In this document: piece by piece, positions 53,813-64,000 of the stretch
Layout of the letters: each line of letters starts with the position of its first letter
How positions within the stretch are numbered: position 1 is the stretch's first letter
NCBI GenBank assembly: GCA_950097015.1
Contig: CATNEN010000002.1
Location: forward strand, 248,001 to 312,000
Length of the DNA: 64,000 bases
Origin: Macrostomum hystrix
Lineage: Eukaryota > Platyhelminthes > Macrostomidae
Direction of reading: 5' to 3'
The notes under the pieces: generated by a model
The model's input: only the letters and a program-made list of their open reading frames with translations
Told to the model about the DNA's origin: nothing
Databases searched by the model: none
Made by a program: the position numbers and the translations under genes

Positions 53813-54381
53813 GACTTAGTTTTCAAGACTTAAGTCAGTCTTAAAACGACAAGTAATTTTTTTGACGTGTCGATACTAAGAACTTATATTAGTTCCAACA
53901 ATACAAGTTCTTTGCTTCGAAATGTGAACGCGCGAGCGATGCTATATTTAGTGACTAAATTTAAATAAGTGCGTAATGATAACATAAGGAGTTCATGCAA
54001 CAATCAGAATAACAAAAATGTTTTGCAGTTTAAAGCTTTTTTAACAAAAATACTGAAACTTTGGCTATAAAACAATATTTATCAGGTACAAAAAATTTTC
54101 TTTCAGCGAGCTTTTGTTATTTAAGTATTGGACTAACGATTCAGCTACAATTTCGAAGTTGGATATAGTAAATTCCAAATTCCAATGAACAGTAATTCAT
54201 TTCTTCCTCTTACAAATACTGTTTGAATTGTGGGATTTAAACACGCTTTTAGACATTATATTTTTTTCTGTAACTTAGCTTGGCTTATATTAAGCCATCA
54301 ATTGTTATTGAAGCTTAAAAATGAAGGAAGTGTGCGTTTGAAATAGGGTTATCGAGTTTTCTTGATCATACTATGTGCAAG
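53813..54381. promoter_or_regulatory. Ferlin 5' flank
   Basis: About 570 bp of AT-rich DNA between the ferlin start codon and the LINE. Must contain the ferlin 5' UTR and proximal promoter. I see no convincing TATA box. Confidence 0.35.
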
Positions 54382-54394
54382 GACTCTTATAGTG
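54382..54394. repeat. Possible LINE target-site duplication (3' side)
   Basis: GACTCTTATAGTG here and GACTCCTATAGTG at 58039-58051 flank the LINE, 12 of 13 bases equal. If true, the insertion is full length, about 3.64 kb. Confidence 0.5.
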
Positions 54395-57300
54395 TGTGTG
54401 CGTTAGCCATCCAGGGAGGTGCAGGGCCGCTTCCGGCTCCGGGGAAGACTGAAAGCAGCAGGCCCACGATGCTGCGAGGATTGGTCCAGAGAGGCCGATA
54501 TGGGGCCAGGTCGGTGGGGTGGACGCGGCAGGTGAAGAGCTGTGCGCGACGTTGTCTAGCTGGCGGCATCGTTGTATCTTGGGCAGGTGGTGTCGATTCT
54601 CGGGTCGATCTTGGCTTAGTAAGCTTGCATGGAGAATTAAGCCTCCAGCTGTGGCCAGAGCGGAGCTGAGCGAACGTGGCTCGGTCACGGCGCGGCAGGT
54701 GGAGCTCGGACTTTATCGACCTGTGGCGCAGGCCATGCAATTAGTTGTATAGGTGGTGCGCTTCTAGGGAGCTGGTCAGGTGCCGCTGGACGCAGGCAGA
54801 GTTCAGCGGCTTGATAGGGTGGGCGATGGCAGGTGCTGAGGTGATGGGTGGCGATAAAGATGGAGGCGATCGAGCTGTGACGGACGTCTGAGCGAATCCG
54901 CCGACGAGGCGCAGCTAGGTGCGGCGATGAGCGAATGATTAGGATGATTGCTGTCGAGAGGGTGTCTCAGGCCTGGGCAGCGAGGAACTCACAATGCAGT
55001 CTGACTGGTAGGATGCTATACTCGTCGTGGAGGTGCTGAACAGGCGCGCAGCTGTGTCAACCAGTGGCAATGCACAGAGCCGCGTTCTGAGTCGTTTGAA
55101 GCAGATTCCAGCTGGAGCCGCTGGAGGTGCGGGGTCCAAACTGAAGCGCAGTTATTGGCGTGAGGTGCAGTATAGCACTGGGGGAACCATCAAGCAGGAC
55201 CGGCCGGCAGGCGAGAACTCGTGGGTGATGCTCGTGAAAGTGAGTAAGCTCTGGCGGACGATTTATATATATTGGGTGATAAAACGAGAGGTATTTGCCT
55301 TTGAGGTAGGAGCAGATAGGTCGATGTATGTCTGAATGAGGGACGACAGAAGATGAACAAGATGAAAATATCTTCCGCATATTGTTGGAGCTGAACGTGT
55401 GGCGGTGGTTCAGGCAGGTCCGAGAGGTAGAAGGCGAAAAGCAACGGCGGATTGAGGGACACCCGCGCGGATCATGAAGGAGTTTGCATGACAGCGTACC
55501 TCGGAACTCGACTTTCGAGGACCTCACGTTGAGGTATAGATAGGCATAAAAGCCAACGGAAAAAGGTGCGCGGAAGGGTCGAATCTGGAGAAACGAATAG
55601 AGAAGTTTGCGGTGGTTGACGTAGTCAACTGCTTTTCATGATCCAGGGCTATCAGGAGCGTTCTGTCAGCCTGTTTTGGCTGACTGAGCCCACGGCTGAA
55701 TTCTTCGGAGATCCCGAGCAAGACGGAGCACGTGAAGCGCCCGGCGCGAAAACCATGTTACCACCAAGGGAGTGGCAGAGAGGTTTGGAACGCGCAAAGC
55801 AAGCTAGGCCGCCCTTTCGAGGATCTTCACGGCCGGCGATAGGATCGGAGATGGGCCGGTAGGAGGAGCCGAGGTTAGGCTCTTTGCCATGCTTCAGAAG
55901 GGGACGACCTTGGCCGAGGTCCAGGTAGACGGGAAGATAAAGGTGGTCAGCGTCAGGTAAAAAGGCAGCAGACGAAGCCGATTCCCCGGGGGCCGAGATG
56001 CTTCATGTGAAGCGCGCACAGCCCGTCCGGGCCTATGGTTTGTCGAGGGAGCGAAGACCTTAATAGCGTTGCCGACCTCTTCGTTCGATCCGGCGGTCGC
56101 AAAATTCTCTAGCCACGGGGCTTGCGTGTCTCTCGACGTAGGAGCCGATCATCACGGGTAGAAGGATACCGGATTTCGTTGAATTGTTTGACGGCTTTAG
56201 CGATTTCTTTGCGCTTACGGTTAAACGTGATGGAGCAGCTGGGGGGAGCTATACGCTTCCCTCAGAGGCCTTTTATAGGTACGCCAGAGTTCGCCAACGT
56301 TGTGGGTGAAGCTGAGAAGCTTTGTAGTTGCGTTGACCACTTTTTGCGGTTGCGCTTTGGAGCAGGTCTGATTGATTTGTTCCTGGAGGAGCTCGAGGCG
56401 CTCGAAGATAGCTATAAAGGGTCCAGAGTGCGAATTGGGTCACCTTCAGCGCAGAGAGAACGGGCCTTGAATGGGAAATCGGGCTTGAAATTACAATTAA
56501 GGATCCTGCCAGCGGGAATATAATGTTTAGCAGCATTAAGAATGATGGTGCAAAAGACCTTTTCACCGGCCGATTGCGCGGGTGAGTCGGTTCTTCTAAA
56601 AGCAGGAGGGCATTTTCGATCTCGGAACTGAAAGCGGGCCAGTTAGCCTTCTTGAAGTTAGTGAAAGTCCGACGTGGTGACGATTGGCTAGTGTAGGACT
56701 CAATCGTCTCGAGGCTGATCACAATCGGGAGGTGGTCGGAGCCTAGAGTCACCAGAGTTTCCCAGTCACACGCGAAGGATCTCGGAGGTCGCAAGGGGGA
56801 TGTCAGGTGACGTGCGCTGGCCCGTTTTAGGCAGCCGGGTGGGCGAGTCTTCTCTAAGCACCGTCAGATTTGACTGGAGTAGCTCTTCAGCGAGTTCCTC
56901 ACCTCTGTAATCGCGGCGATTGCAGAGTGCCAGAGGGAGCCTTGAAAAAGCCTTAGATCAGATGGGACTCGGATGCGCTCCGAAATAACTATCGATGCGA
57001 AAAACTAAGGTGCTAGGGCAGGATCTTGCCGGTGAAATGTAGATGTTGTGTAGAAAGACGACTACTCTTGCTCGAAGTGGATATGCGGGCGCTAAGAAGT
57101 TCGACAGGATCGTCGTCCGTGCTGGGATGAGACCGAGCTAGGCTGTAACGAGGCCTTGCATGAGAATGAGGATGCACAAGCCCCCGCACTTGTTCCTGTG
57201 TCTGTCGAGCCGAATGACTGCCAAGCCTTCGAGTTTGACGTGAGAGTTGGCGCGCAGTATTTTTCTTGGATGGCGGCAAATGTCGATCCGTTGCTGATGC

Positions 57301-58038
57301 AGGAAGGACTGAAGTTCAGCGATTTTGCCAGATGCCGTTGATCCATGCAGCTGAATGATAGTCTCAGGCATGGGGATTGAGAAGCAGCAGGCGGGGATGA
57401 AGCAGTGCCCAGGTGCGGTTGAAGGATAGGCTCGGCAGGTGATGACGGCGAAGATGCAGGAGGCTGATGAGCAGCTGGGAGATGACGCGTGAGGAAGACA
57501 GCGCAAATACTCTGTTTCAGATGACTGCAGCTCAGGCGAAGAGGCAGTTACACGCGTGGAGCGCTGCCGATCTGTTTGGTGTCACATGGGCAAAGGCGTT
57601 TTCGACTTGACCGAGCCGTTGAGCTGTTTGCGCAGCGGTAGCCAGCTGCGGTCCACTCGTGTGGAGGTTCCCGAGTTGACTGCTGCAGGTTCCGATGATG
57701 AATCAATAAAAGTCCACAGCCTCTACAATGAATCGAGGCGGTTGATTTTCTGATGTTCTTCTTGCAGATGCCACAGCACCATAATATTGGTCCTCGGTTC
57801 CGTTCGACGCCGGCGCGTGCAAGAAGGGTGCGTGGATCAGAGTTGCCGGCTTCCACGTACTGCATGATCCGGAAACTAAAAACGGGGCTCTCTTCCTGGC
57901 GAAGCTGGGAACCGGCCTGATGGCCGAATCCCTTCTTGGAGGTGTGTTATGCAGCTCTTGGCTGTTCGAAAAACTGGTAGGACCGCGACGGAGATGCGGC
58001 TGCAGTTTGGTCGCAAGACTCCAATATAGTATAGTAGA
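54395..58038 (-). mobile_element. Degenerate non-LTR retrotransposon (APE endonuclease / RT type)
   Basis: The minus strand holds, in 5' to 3' order, a Cys/His cluster (CCGICKK, then IHCRGCG) at 57865-57600, endonuclease remnants (IAELQSFLHQQRID near 57320; TLGSDHLPIVISLE and NFKKANWPAFSSEIENAL near 56750-56600), RT remnants (PPLLFAFYLSDLPEP followed by YAEDIFI near 55450-55370), NAALCIATG near 55065, and the C-terminal PRRDRATFAQLRSGHS with LFTCRVHPTDLAP near 54690-54500. Reading requires several frame changes, so it is dead. Order and motifs fit Jockey/CR1-like LINEs; clade not assigned. Confidence 0.8.
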
Positions 58039-58051
58039 GACTCCTATAGTG

Positions 58052-59057
58052 CACTCCTTGGCGAAGTGATGAAAGCCACTGTCTTTAAATCTCCATGAAA
58101 AATAATAGTTACAGCATGGTCTTTGCTTGATTTACCATAGGACTTTTTACTGCTTTTTGCAGCTCTATCTCTGCAATTATATTTTTTGCTGATCGAAAGA
58201 TAAAAAAATTAGAATTATTTTTTTACGATTAAACGTTTTAACAAAAGTATAAAACGTCTGTGCGATAAACAAATCTATTTTGAGAATCTGCATGCACAAA
58301 GGCTTCATTTTCTTTGTTCTTCTTAAAATTTGCGTTTGACTAAGAACAACTTTAAGTTTTAAGTGCAAAAAATTAATGCGAATTAGTTTGTTCGAACTCT
58401 AAAGTGTAAAGTCTGATTGTCAAATGTACAATAAGTCTTTTGAATTTAATACTAGGGCTTCGATATAACTGCAATATATATCAACCATGTTACATTTTTT
58501 ACGCTAGGAACATAGGTCATTTTTAGAAGCCTTCTAGTCTCTCATTTATGAGATTCGCCGTTTCTAAAGGATTTTTTAACGCCAGTTTTTGTGTTTAACA
58601 ATAGGGGGCCTAGCAATTCAAAAAATCGAAGCATAAAATTGCAAACATCGGCTGTATTTAGTTTCATTTTTTACTTGCGATCCGAAATCTGCGATTAGTA
58701 TAACCTGAAAAGCAAGTTTTCTCGACTTAACAGTTAGCTAAAAAGATTAGGCCTGGCAAACTAGTTTAGCCAGTTTATTTAGCTTCGCCTTCAACTGCTA
58801 AGCTATTGCTAGATATCTAAGGAGCATTTAGCTAACATTACATTTCGTTGAGTAAACTATAGGGCGCCTATATTATAATATAAGTTAACTGAGGTGAGAA
58901 TCAAGGCTTGATCCAAAACTAAGCAAATAAAAATCTAACTTAGACCTTAAAAAACAAAGCAAAGTAGCAATAAAGAAAAAAATAATTTGACAAGCTCCTA
59001 AACACCAAAGCAATTAGTCTTTGGATAATCATAATAAGCAGTTTCATCTTAAACTGA
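58052..59057. promoter_or_regulatory. Groucho 5' flank / 5' UTR region
   Basis: About 1 kb, AT-rich, between the LINE and the Groucho start codon. No repeat or ORF; presumably holds promoter and 5' UTR. TGA lies directly before the ATG at 59058 in frame. Confidence 0.4.
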
Positions 59058-62000
59058 ATGTCAATGAAGATGTATCAGAACCGCCCACCTGTAAGTTTTT
59101 TATTTGTAATATCATATTACTACTATGTCATAGTTGATTGTTATTATTAGTATCATTTTTAATCTGGCTTGTTAACTGTGACATATTCTTGAATTAAGTT
59201 AGTAAAAGTTTAAAGTAGCTTTTGTATTGTATAATTATATATTATATATGTTAATGTAATTAAATTAATATTTAGGCCTATATCTAGCTAGAATTCATAT
59301 CTAATGTCTAATGAAAATATCTGTTTGTGTGACAATCATACATGTGCAACCTCCCAAATCTTAGCTGGCCGTGCGACTTAGTTTTTGCTCTATTTATGAC
59401 TTAGTTTGCTCTCATTTGCTCTCTTTTTCTCTCCCCTTTTTCCTTTTCTTCACGCCTTCATTTTTTTCCCTTGGTCCCCCCTTTGATTTTTTTGCGCTTG
59501 GTCAATCGGTTTTTGCGAATTACCTTGCTTGGCCCTAATTTCACCCAGCCGGGTCTGCCGGGTGTTGCGCATGTATAGTGACAATGCTAGCACAGTACCA
59601 TACAAATAACCCCTATTGGAATATCTGCAAAATTTGTGTTGTACATGATATAGATAGTCTTAAATATGCAACAAGCCCCCCAGTTTTACCAAGATATACA
59701 ACAAATATTACCTAGAACTAATAGAACTACACCTGGCAGGCTGCAAGCAGCCAGTTTTTGCCAGATGTACAGTCAAGGCACAGCCGCAGCGAGTGCGCGG
59801 CGCATCCGAGACTGTGTACGGCTGTCACAGAGTTACTGTGGGGGGTCGCCACTCCACCCTTTCTATTCCCCAGCTTGCGCTGGTACCCAATCACAGCTGG
59901 GTGAACTGGAGCAATACGTGGTTAAGTGCCTTGCTCAAGGAAACAGGTCGCCACCTGGTCCGGGAGTCGAACCATGGACCTTCAAGTCCTGAGTCTGACG
60001 CCCTAACCACTAGGCCACGGCTCCACTTACCTATTACCTAATAATATAACATAAAAATGTAAGAATAGTAATATGTAATAAGCAGTCCTCAAAGCTCAAA
60101 TATGATGTTCACAACAAAATGTATTTATTCCAACAGGGCCAATAACTTGCTGACTAATGTTATAATAACCTGGCAATAAATACTACTTACTGGCACAGAA
60201 ATCTTGACAGATAAGTACCTGCGACTGCATATTCTATATTAATGTTTAATCATCTAAGCAATGAGACAATTTAGAAAAAATATTTTTTCTTTAAAATTGT
60301 AATTAGAATAAATAATATATTTAAGCATTGTGAATGCCAATCTTTTGTTTACACAAAATGATTTTCATTTGCTTTAATCATTTCATTTATACTTCAATGA
60401 AAGACATCAAACTATATTATGAGTCAATCAAGTGGTACTTTTCAATTTGTTTTTATTTTATTAAATTTCTATTTTAAGTGTTTATGTCTTGTCAACATTT
60501 GGTAATATTTGTGCTTTGTAGTCATGACATTTATGTAGCAGATATATGAGCCTATCGGTCTAGTCTTCTTTGTTGATAAGTAGCCATTATTGGCATTGCA
60601 TTAATGGAAAATATGCTAGAGCCTATTGGTCTAGTCTTTGATGATTGAGCCAGTACGTGGGCATTATTGCTATGGTACTATAGTCTGCAAGACAGTAACA
60701 TTGTACTGTAGCAATACGTTTTGCTTATAATCCCATCTATATGTGCACCAAATGATTATTTTGCTATATAAATATTTTTTAAATCATGAGAGAATTAAAT
60801 GAAAACAGAATTTAACATTCTGCTTTATTAATACTTTTGTTTAAATGAACTAAAGCAGCCAGCCCTCCTTACAAAAAATTATGCAAGTGTTTTGAGTAAA
60901 AAGCCCTAACTTCTTACTCCTAAGTTGTAAGTTTTTAAGTGAATAATGAGTTCTAACTGATAGTAATTTTGCTACATTCTAGAATGCTATAACTCGAAAA
61001 ATATAAAAAAGTAATAGTTGAATCGATTGTATTGGACCTTGAAGTTTTAGTCTTAGTTTTTTAAGTCTAACATTGGAACAAGCATGAAATGACTATTTAA
61101 TTTGATATTAAAATAACTTTTGCAATAATAGTAACTGAAAGTTAAACAACAATTTTTGTTTCTGTACAAAATATAATACTGCTTGATTTTAGGCATACAT
61201 TATAGAACTATTTAGTAAACATAGTAAACACTTAAGGGCAGTTTCTATTTTCTTTAAAGCACTATAAATGTAGTAAAAAGGTATAAATGAGCCAATTATC
61301 TGGAACTTTTCAGAAAAAAAGACCTTTTGACATCATTCTTACTGATTTACTGCTTCTTATTGTTTTAATTTTAATAATCTTTACAAAAAGTAAAATTAAT
61401 CTCAGACCATATATTTTCTGACCATATCTTTGTATTTGTAGGTTGTATATATTTTTTTAGTTCATGCTTTTAAAGTACAGGAAAATAACTATTTAAAGCA
61501 ATAGTGTTGTGCATTATATTTAAATGCCAGCAATGTGAAAGCACTCAAGTTTAAAGTACTTCAGTATATGCAGCTGAAAAGGGTTGAAATAGCTAAGAAT
61601 TGGGTCGAAATTTGCATAACTTTGTCAGCATTCCCAATAAGCGCAATTAACAGCAGTTCACAGTACAAACTGTGTCGTATCTATTCTAATAATTCTGGAT
61701 GATTGAAATTTTGTAACAATCTTCAGAATAGAATTTATTTACTGCTACAACAATTAACACCTGAATCTCTCTGACTTTGCCCTACCCCGTGCAGCCTGGG
61801 CAACAGCAGTTCAAGTTCACAGTTGCTGAGCACCTCGACCGCATCAAGGAGGAGTTCGGCCTGATGAACTCGCAATGCCACAGTCTCAAAGTTGAATACG
61901 AGAAGTTACACCAGGAGAAGAACGAAATGCAGCGTCAGTGCGTCATGTACTATGAGATGTCCTACGGCCTGAATGTAGAAATGCACAAACAGACTGAGAT

Positions 62001-62779
62001 TGCCAAACGATTGAATGCCATATTGGCTCAGGTCATTCCGTTTCTGTCCCAGGAGCATCAGCAACAGGTGAGGACAGTCCGGTGAGGCGAGCTTGTGTAT
62101 TCTAGCGATTAGAGATTTAGCCTTCTGAACTGTTCGCCATTTGCAGGTCGTAGCCGCTGTTGAAAGAGCAAAGCAGGTCACAGTGCAGGAGCTCAATGCA
62201 ATCATTGCTCAGACTGAGGAGAGCAAGGCCTATCCGTTGAAGTTTCCCAATGGCGCCCTTGGCGGCGGCGGCGGTGGCGGCGGCGGCTCTTCTGGTCCGG
62301 GCGGCAGCGGCGGAGCGGGCCTACTGGGAGCCGGCGGTCCTCCGGCCGGCATTCCGCCGGACCAGATGGAATTCTACAAACAGTTGCAAGCGGCTCACAT
62401 GGCCGCTGCGGCTGCCGGAGCTCATCATCATCACCAGCAGCAGCAGCAGGGGCCGCAGCAGCAGCTGCCGCCTCACCTAGCAGCCGCGGCGGCCGCCGCA
62501 GCCGCCCACGGCCTGCCGCCGACGTCAATCGCTGCCAGCCTATTTGGCCTGGCCGCCTCCGGCATGCCGATGCCGCATCCGCTAGCCGCCGCCGCTGCTG
62601 CTGCTGCTGCGGCCGCTGCCGCCGCAAATTCTTCAGCTTCTTCGGCTGGTCAACAGATGGACCGAGGTGAGCTAGACTAGACTATTAATGCTTAACCTAT
62701 TCCAGCCTATTGATCCCGAATATATTGATAACTAATTCACTATTTTTCTCACTTAAACATTTCAGGCGATGACAGACAC
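59058..62779 (+). CDS. gro: Groucho/TLE corepressor, 5' part (exons 1-4); continues past the window
   Basis: Nuclear transcriptional corepressor that tetramerises through its N-terminal Q domain and binds TCF/LEF, Hes and other repressors. Exon 1 is 59058-59090 or starts at the in-frame ATG 59070 (MYQNRPP; the family begins MYPQGRHP). Exon 2 is 61795-62067 with [20 protein letters not shown], then [19 protein letters not shown] and [20 protein letters not shown] up to FLSQEHQQQ. Exon 3 is 62147-62666 with [20 protein letters not shown], ending the Q domain. It then has a Gly run, His/Gln runs and several Ala runs where TLEs carry the Gly/Pro-rich region. Exon 4 is a 14-nt microexon at 62766-62779. 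CcN, SP and WD40 parts must lie to the right. Intron 1 is about 2.7 kb and contains a SINE. Confidence 0.93.
59765..60025 (-). mobile_element. tRNA-derived SINE in Groucho intron 1 (best-preserved copy)
   Basis: Minus strand: GCCGTGGCCTAGTGGTTAGG (A box), GGTTCGACTCC (B box), CCTTGAGCAAGGCACTTAAC, ATTGCTCCAGTTCACCCAGC, GATTGGGTACCAGCGC, then GTGACAGCCGTACACAGTCT. The body shows the conserved shape common to the five copies here. Confidence 0.8.
60026..61794. other. Rest of Groucho intron 1
   Basis: AT-rich, no tandem array and no ORF. GAGCCTATCGGTCTAGTCTT and AGAGCCTATTGGTCTAGTCT at 60548 and 60619 are a short local duplication. Confidence 0.5.
62766..62779 (+). CDS. gro: Groucho 14-nt microexon
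   Basis: Sits between TTTCAG (62760-62765) and GTGAGT (62780-). Exon 3 ends in phase 1; the microexon completes Gly and adds Asp-Asp-Arg-His, leaving phase 0. The acidic and basic residues fit the start of the charged region after the Q/GP part of TLE proteins. If skipped, exon 3 phase 1 would need another phase-1 acceptor downstream. Confidence 0.65.
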
Positions 62780-63640
62780 GTGAGTTTGGCTTGTTGCTAT
62801 GTCTATACTGGTTTGATCTGGATCGATGTGGCTTATCTATTAATTTTATTGCTGCGCATATTAATCAATTTGATTAATATAAAATTATATTCTATTGTAA
62901 CTGTCTGTATTATATTTTGTTACTTTCCTAGCTTAAAATGAAACAACTCATCTGCTGACACATCCTTTGAAACGATTTATCTAAATTATTAAATTGCAGA
63001 GGGCCATTGTGTCTGCTTTATCCACTTAAAATGATTTTTTGCTTTTTTTTAACAAAACGGGAGCAGAGTTGCTGGGGTTGTTAAAAAATTTCTCAACTAT
63101 GTTATCCAATAGCTGTAAAAGTACAATGCCTTTGCAGTTTTTTTGTGCCATTGTTGCTCCAAATTCTGTTCGCTGTTTGTCTTCAGAGTTTTCAGCCGTT
63201 AACTGTTTAAGCAAATAATTGTACGGTAGTAGATTCCCGCTAAAAATTGAGATGTTTCTTTGGGTGATTCCAGTTGGAATCTGCGTTGTTTCCAGAAAAA
63301 GAAACAGCCGAACGCTGGAAACAGACCAATCGGATGATTCCATGTTTGGAATCTACCCAACTGGGCGGTTTCTCGGTGCTTCTTGGTCGCGAAATGGAAT
63401 CACCCAAAAAATCCTCCAGTTTGTGAGATTCCATGCTCAAAAACCGCCGAAGAATCGACCGTAAAGAATTCTTTGGTTGTTCCATGGGCCACTGGTTCGG
63501 GTGATTCTTCGGCGGTTTCCGCACAATTTACGATCACATCGGCTGCTTCCTGGGTGGTTTCTTCAACTCTTGCGAGATATGGGGGATTTTGGTAGATTCC
63601 ACTCCTATTTTGCACAAAAACCGGCCGAAGAAGCGGCCGA
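62780..63640. other. Groucho intron 4, with foldback-like sequence
   Basis: 63220-63640 is dense with repeated GATTCC / GGAATC words and has a perfect 16-bp inverted repeat (63441-63456 and 63503-63518). It may be a foldback or MITE remnant. 62780-63200 is featureless. Confidence 0.45.
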
Positions 63641-63649
63641 ATTTTTTAC

Positions 63650-63965
63650 AGGGCTAGGATATACGGTTGTAACCTAGTGTCTTGAGCATTGTACATGCAA
63701 CTTAACGGTCTGTGGTTCGATTCCCGACTCCACTGCGATTGTTAATAACTTTTAGCAAGACACTTAGTTCTTCATTGCACCCTGCTGTTTATTGGGTATC
63801 AGCGTGGGATGAGAAATAATTAAGAGTGGGTGTGGCGCCCTCTCAGTCAATGTACTCAATAGCTGTACACAGGATTCAGATAGCTGCGGCTGTGCTGTCG
63901 GCTGCACATCTGACTCAATCGGGCAGGCGTAATTAATCAATCAATCAATCAATCAATCAATTAGT
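63650..63965 (+). mobile_element. tRNA-derived SINE with TCAA tail in Groucho intron 4
   Basis: B box GGTTCGATTCC (63714-63724), then AGCAAGACACTTAGTTCTTC, TGGGTATCAGCGTGGG, AGCTGTACACAGGATTCAG, CTGTGCTGTCGGCTGCACAT, ending CTCAATCGGGCAGGCGTAAT and (TCAA) repeated about five times. The tail shows the likely 3' end of the family. Confidence 0.75.
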
Positions 63966-64000
63966 TAGCCAATAAGGCTGTAGCCTTAGTTGCCTCTCAT

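Overview
The window is animal nuclear DNA. It holds intron-rich genes with GT-AG splice sites, tRNA-derived SINEs, a decayed LINE, a hAT-type MITE and about thirty tandem minisatellite arrays. The exons are GC-rich and the introns AT-rich. The two recognisable genes are a type I ferlin (dysferlin/myoferlin class, with DysF domains) and Groucho/TLE. A Schistosoma-style short-stem hammerhead ribozyme tied to a tRNA-like promoter fits a flatworm or other lophotrochozoan, but the species cannot be fixed from the sequence alone.

Layout. (1) 1-20520 is a very large imperfect inverted repeat. The left arm (about 1-5220, running off the left edge) and the right arm (about 14155-20520) carry the same minisatellites and unique segments in mirror order around a spacer of about 9 kb. 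Each arm carries one intact two-exon gene for a small secreted protein with its own TATA box. The two copies differ almost only by amino-acid-changing substitutions. The spacer holds a 49-bp composite satellite, a 516-bp hAT MITE with an exact 8-bp target duplication, and an unassigned possibly broken gene around 11966-13970. (2) 20520-22060 holds a tRNA-like unit with a complete hammerhead ribozyme motif between its A and B boxes. (3) 22061-53812, minus strand, is a complete ferlin gene. I resolved 27 coding exons whose phases all agree, giving 2029 residues. Thirteen of its 26 introns are filled by different minisatellites and five carry SINE or tRNA-like pieces; the remaining introns are mostly 75-190 bp. 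(4) 54382-58051 is a degenerate non-LTR retrotransposon on the minus strand, with a probable 13-bp target duplication, lying between two head-to-head genes. (5) 59058-64000, plus strand, is the 5' part of Groucho/TLE: the Q domain, a low-complexity region and a 14-nt microexon. The WD40 part lies outside the window.

The ferlin (membrane fusion and repair) and Groucho (transcriptional corepression) have no known shared pathway. They are divergent neighbours that may once have shared a compact promoter region before the LINE inserted. The items most worth attention are the mirrored secreted-protein pair under apparent diversifying selection, the hammerhead inside a tRNA-like unit, and the minisatellite colonisation of ferlin introns with sequence motifs shared between arrays.
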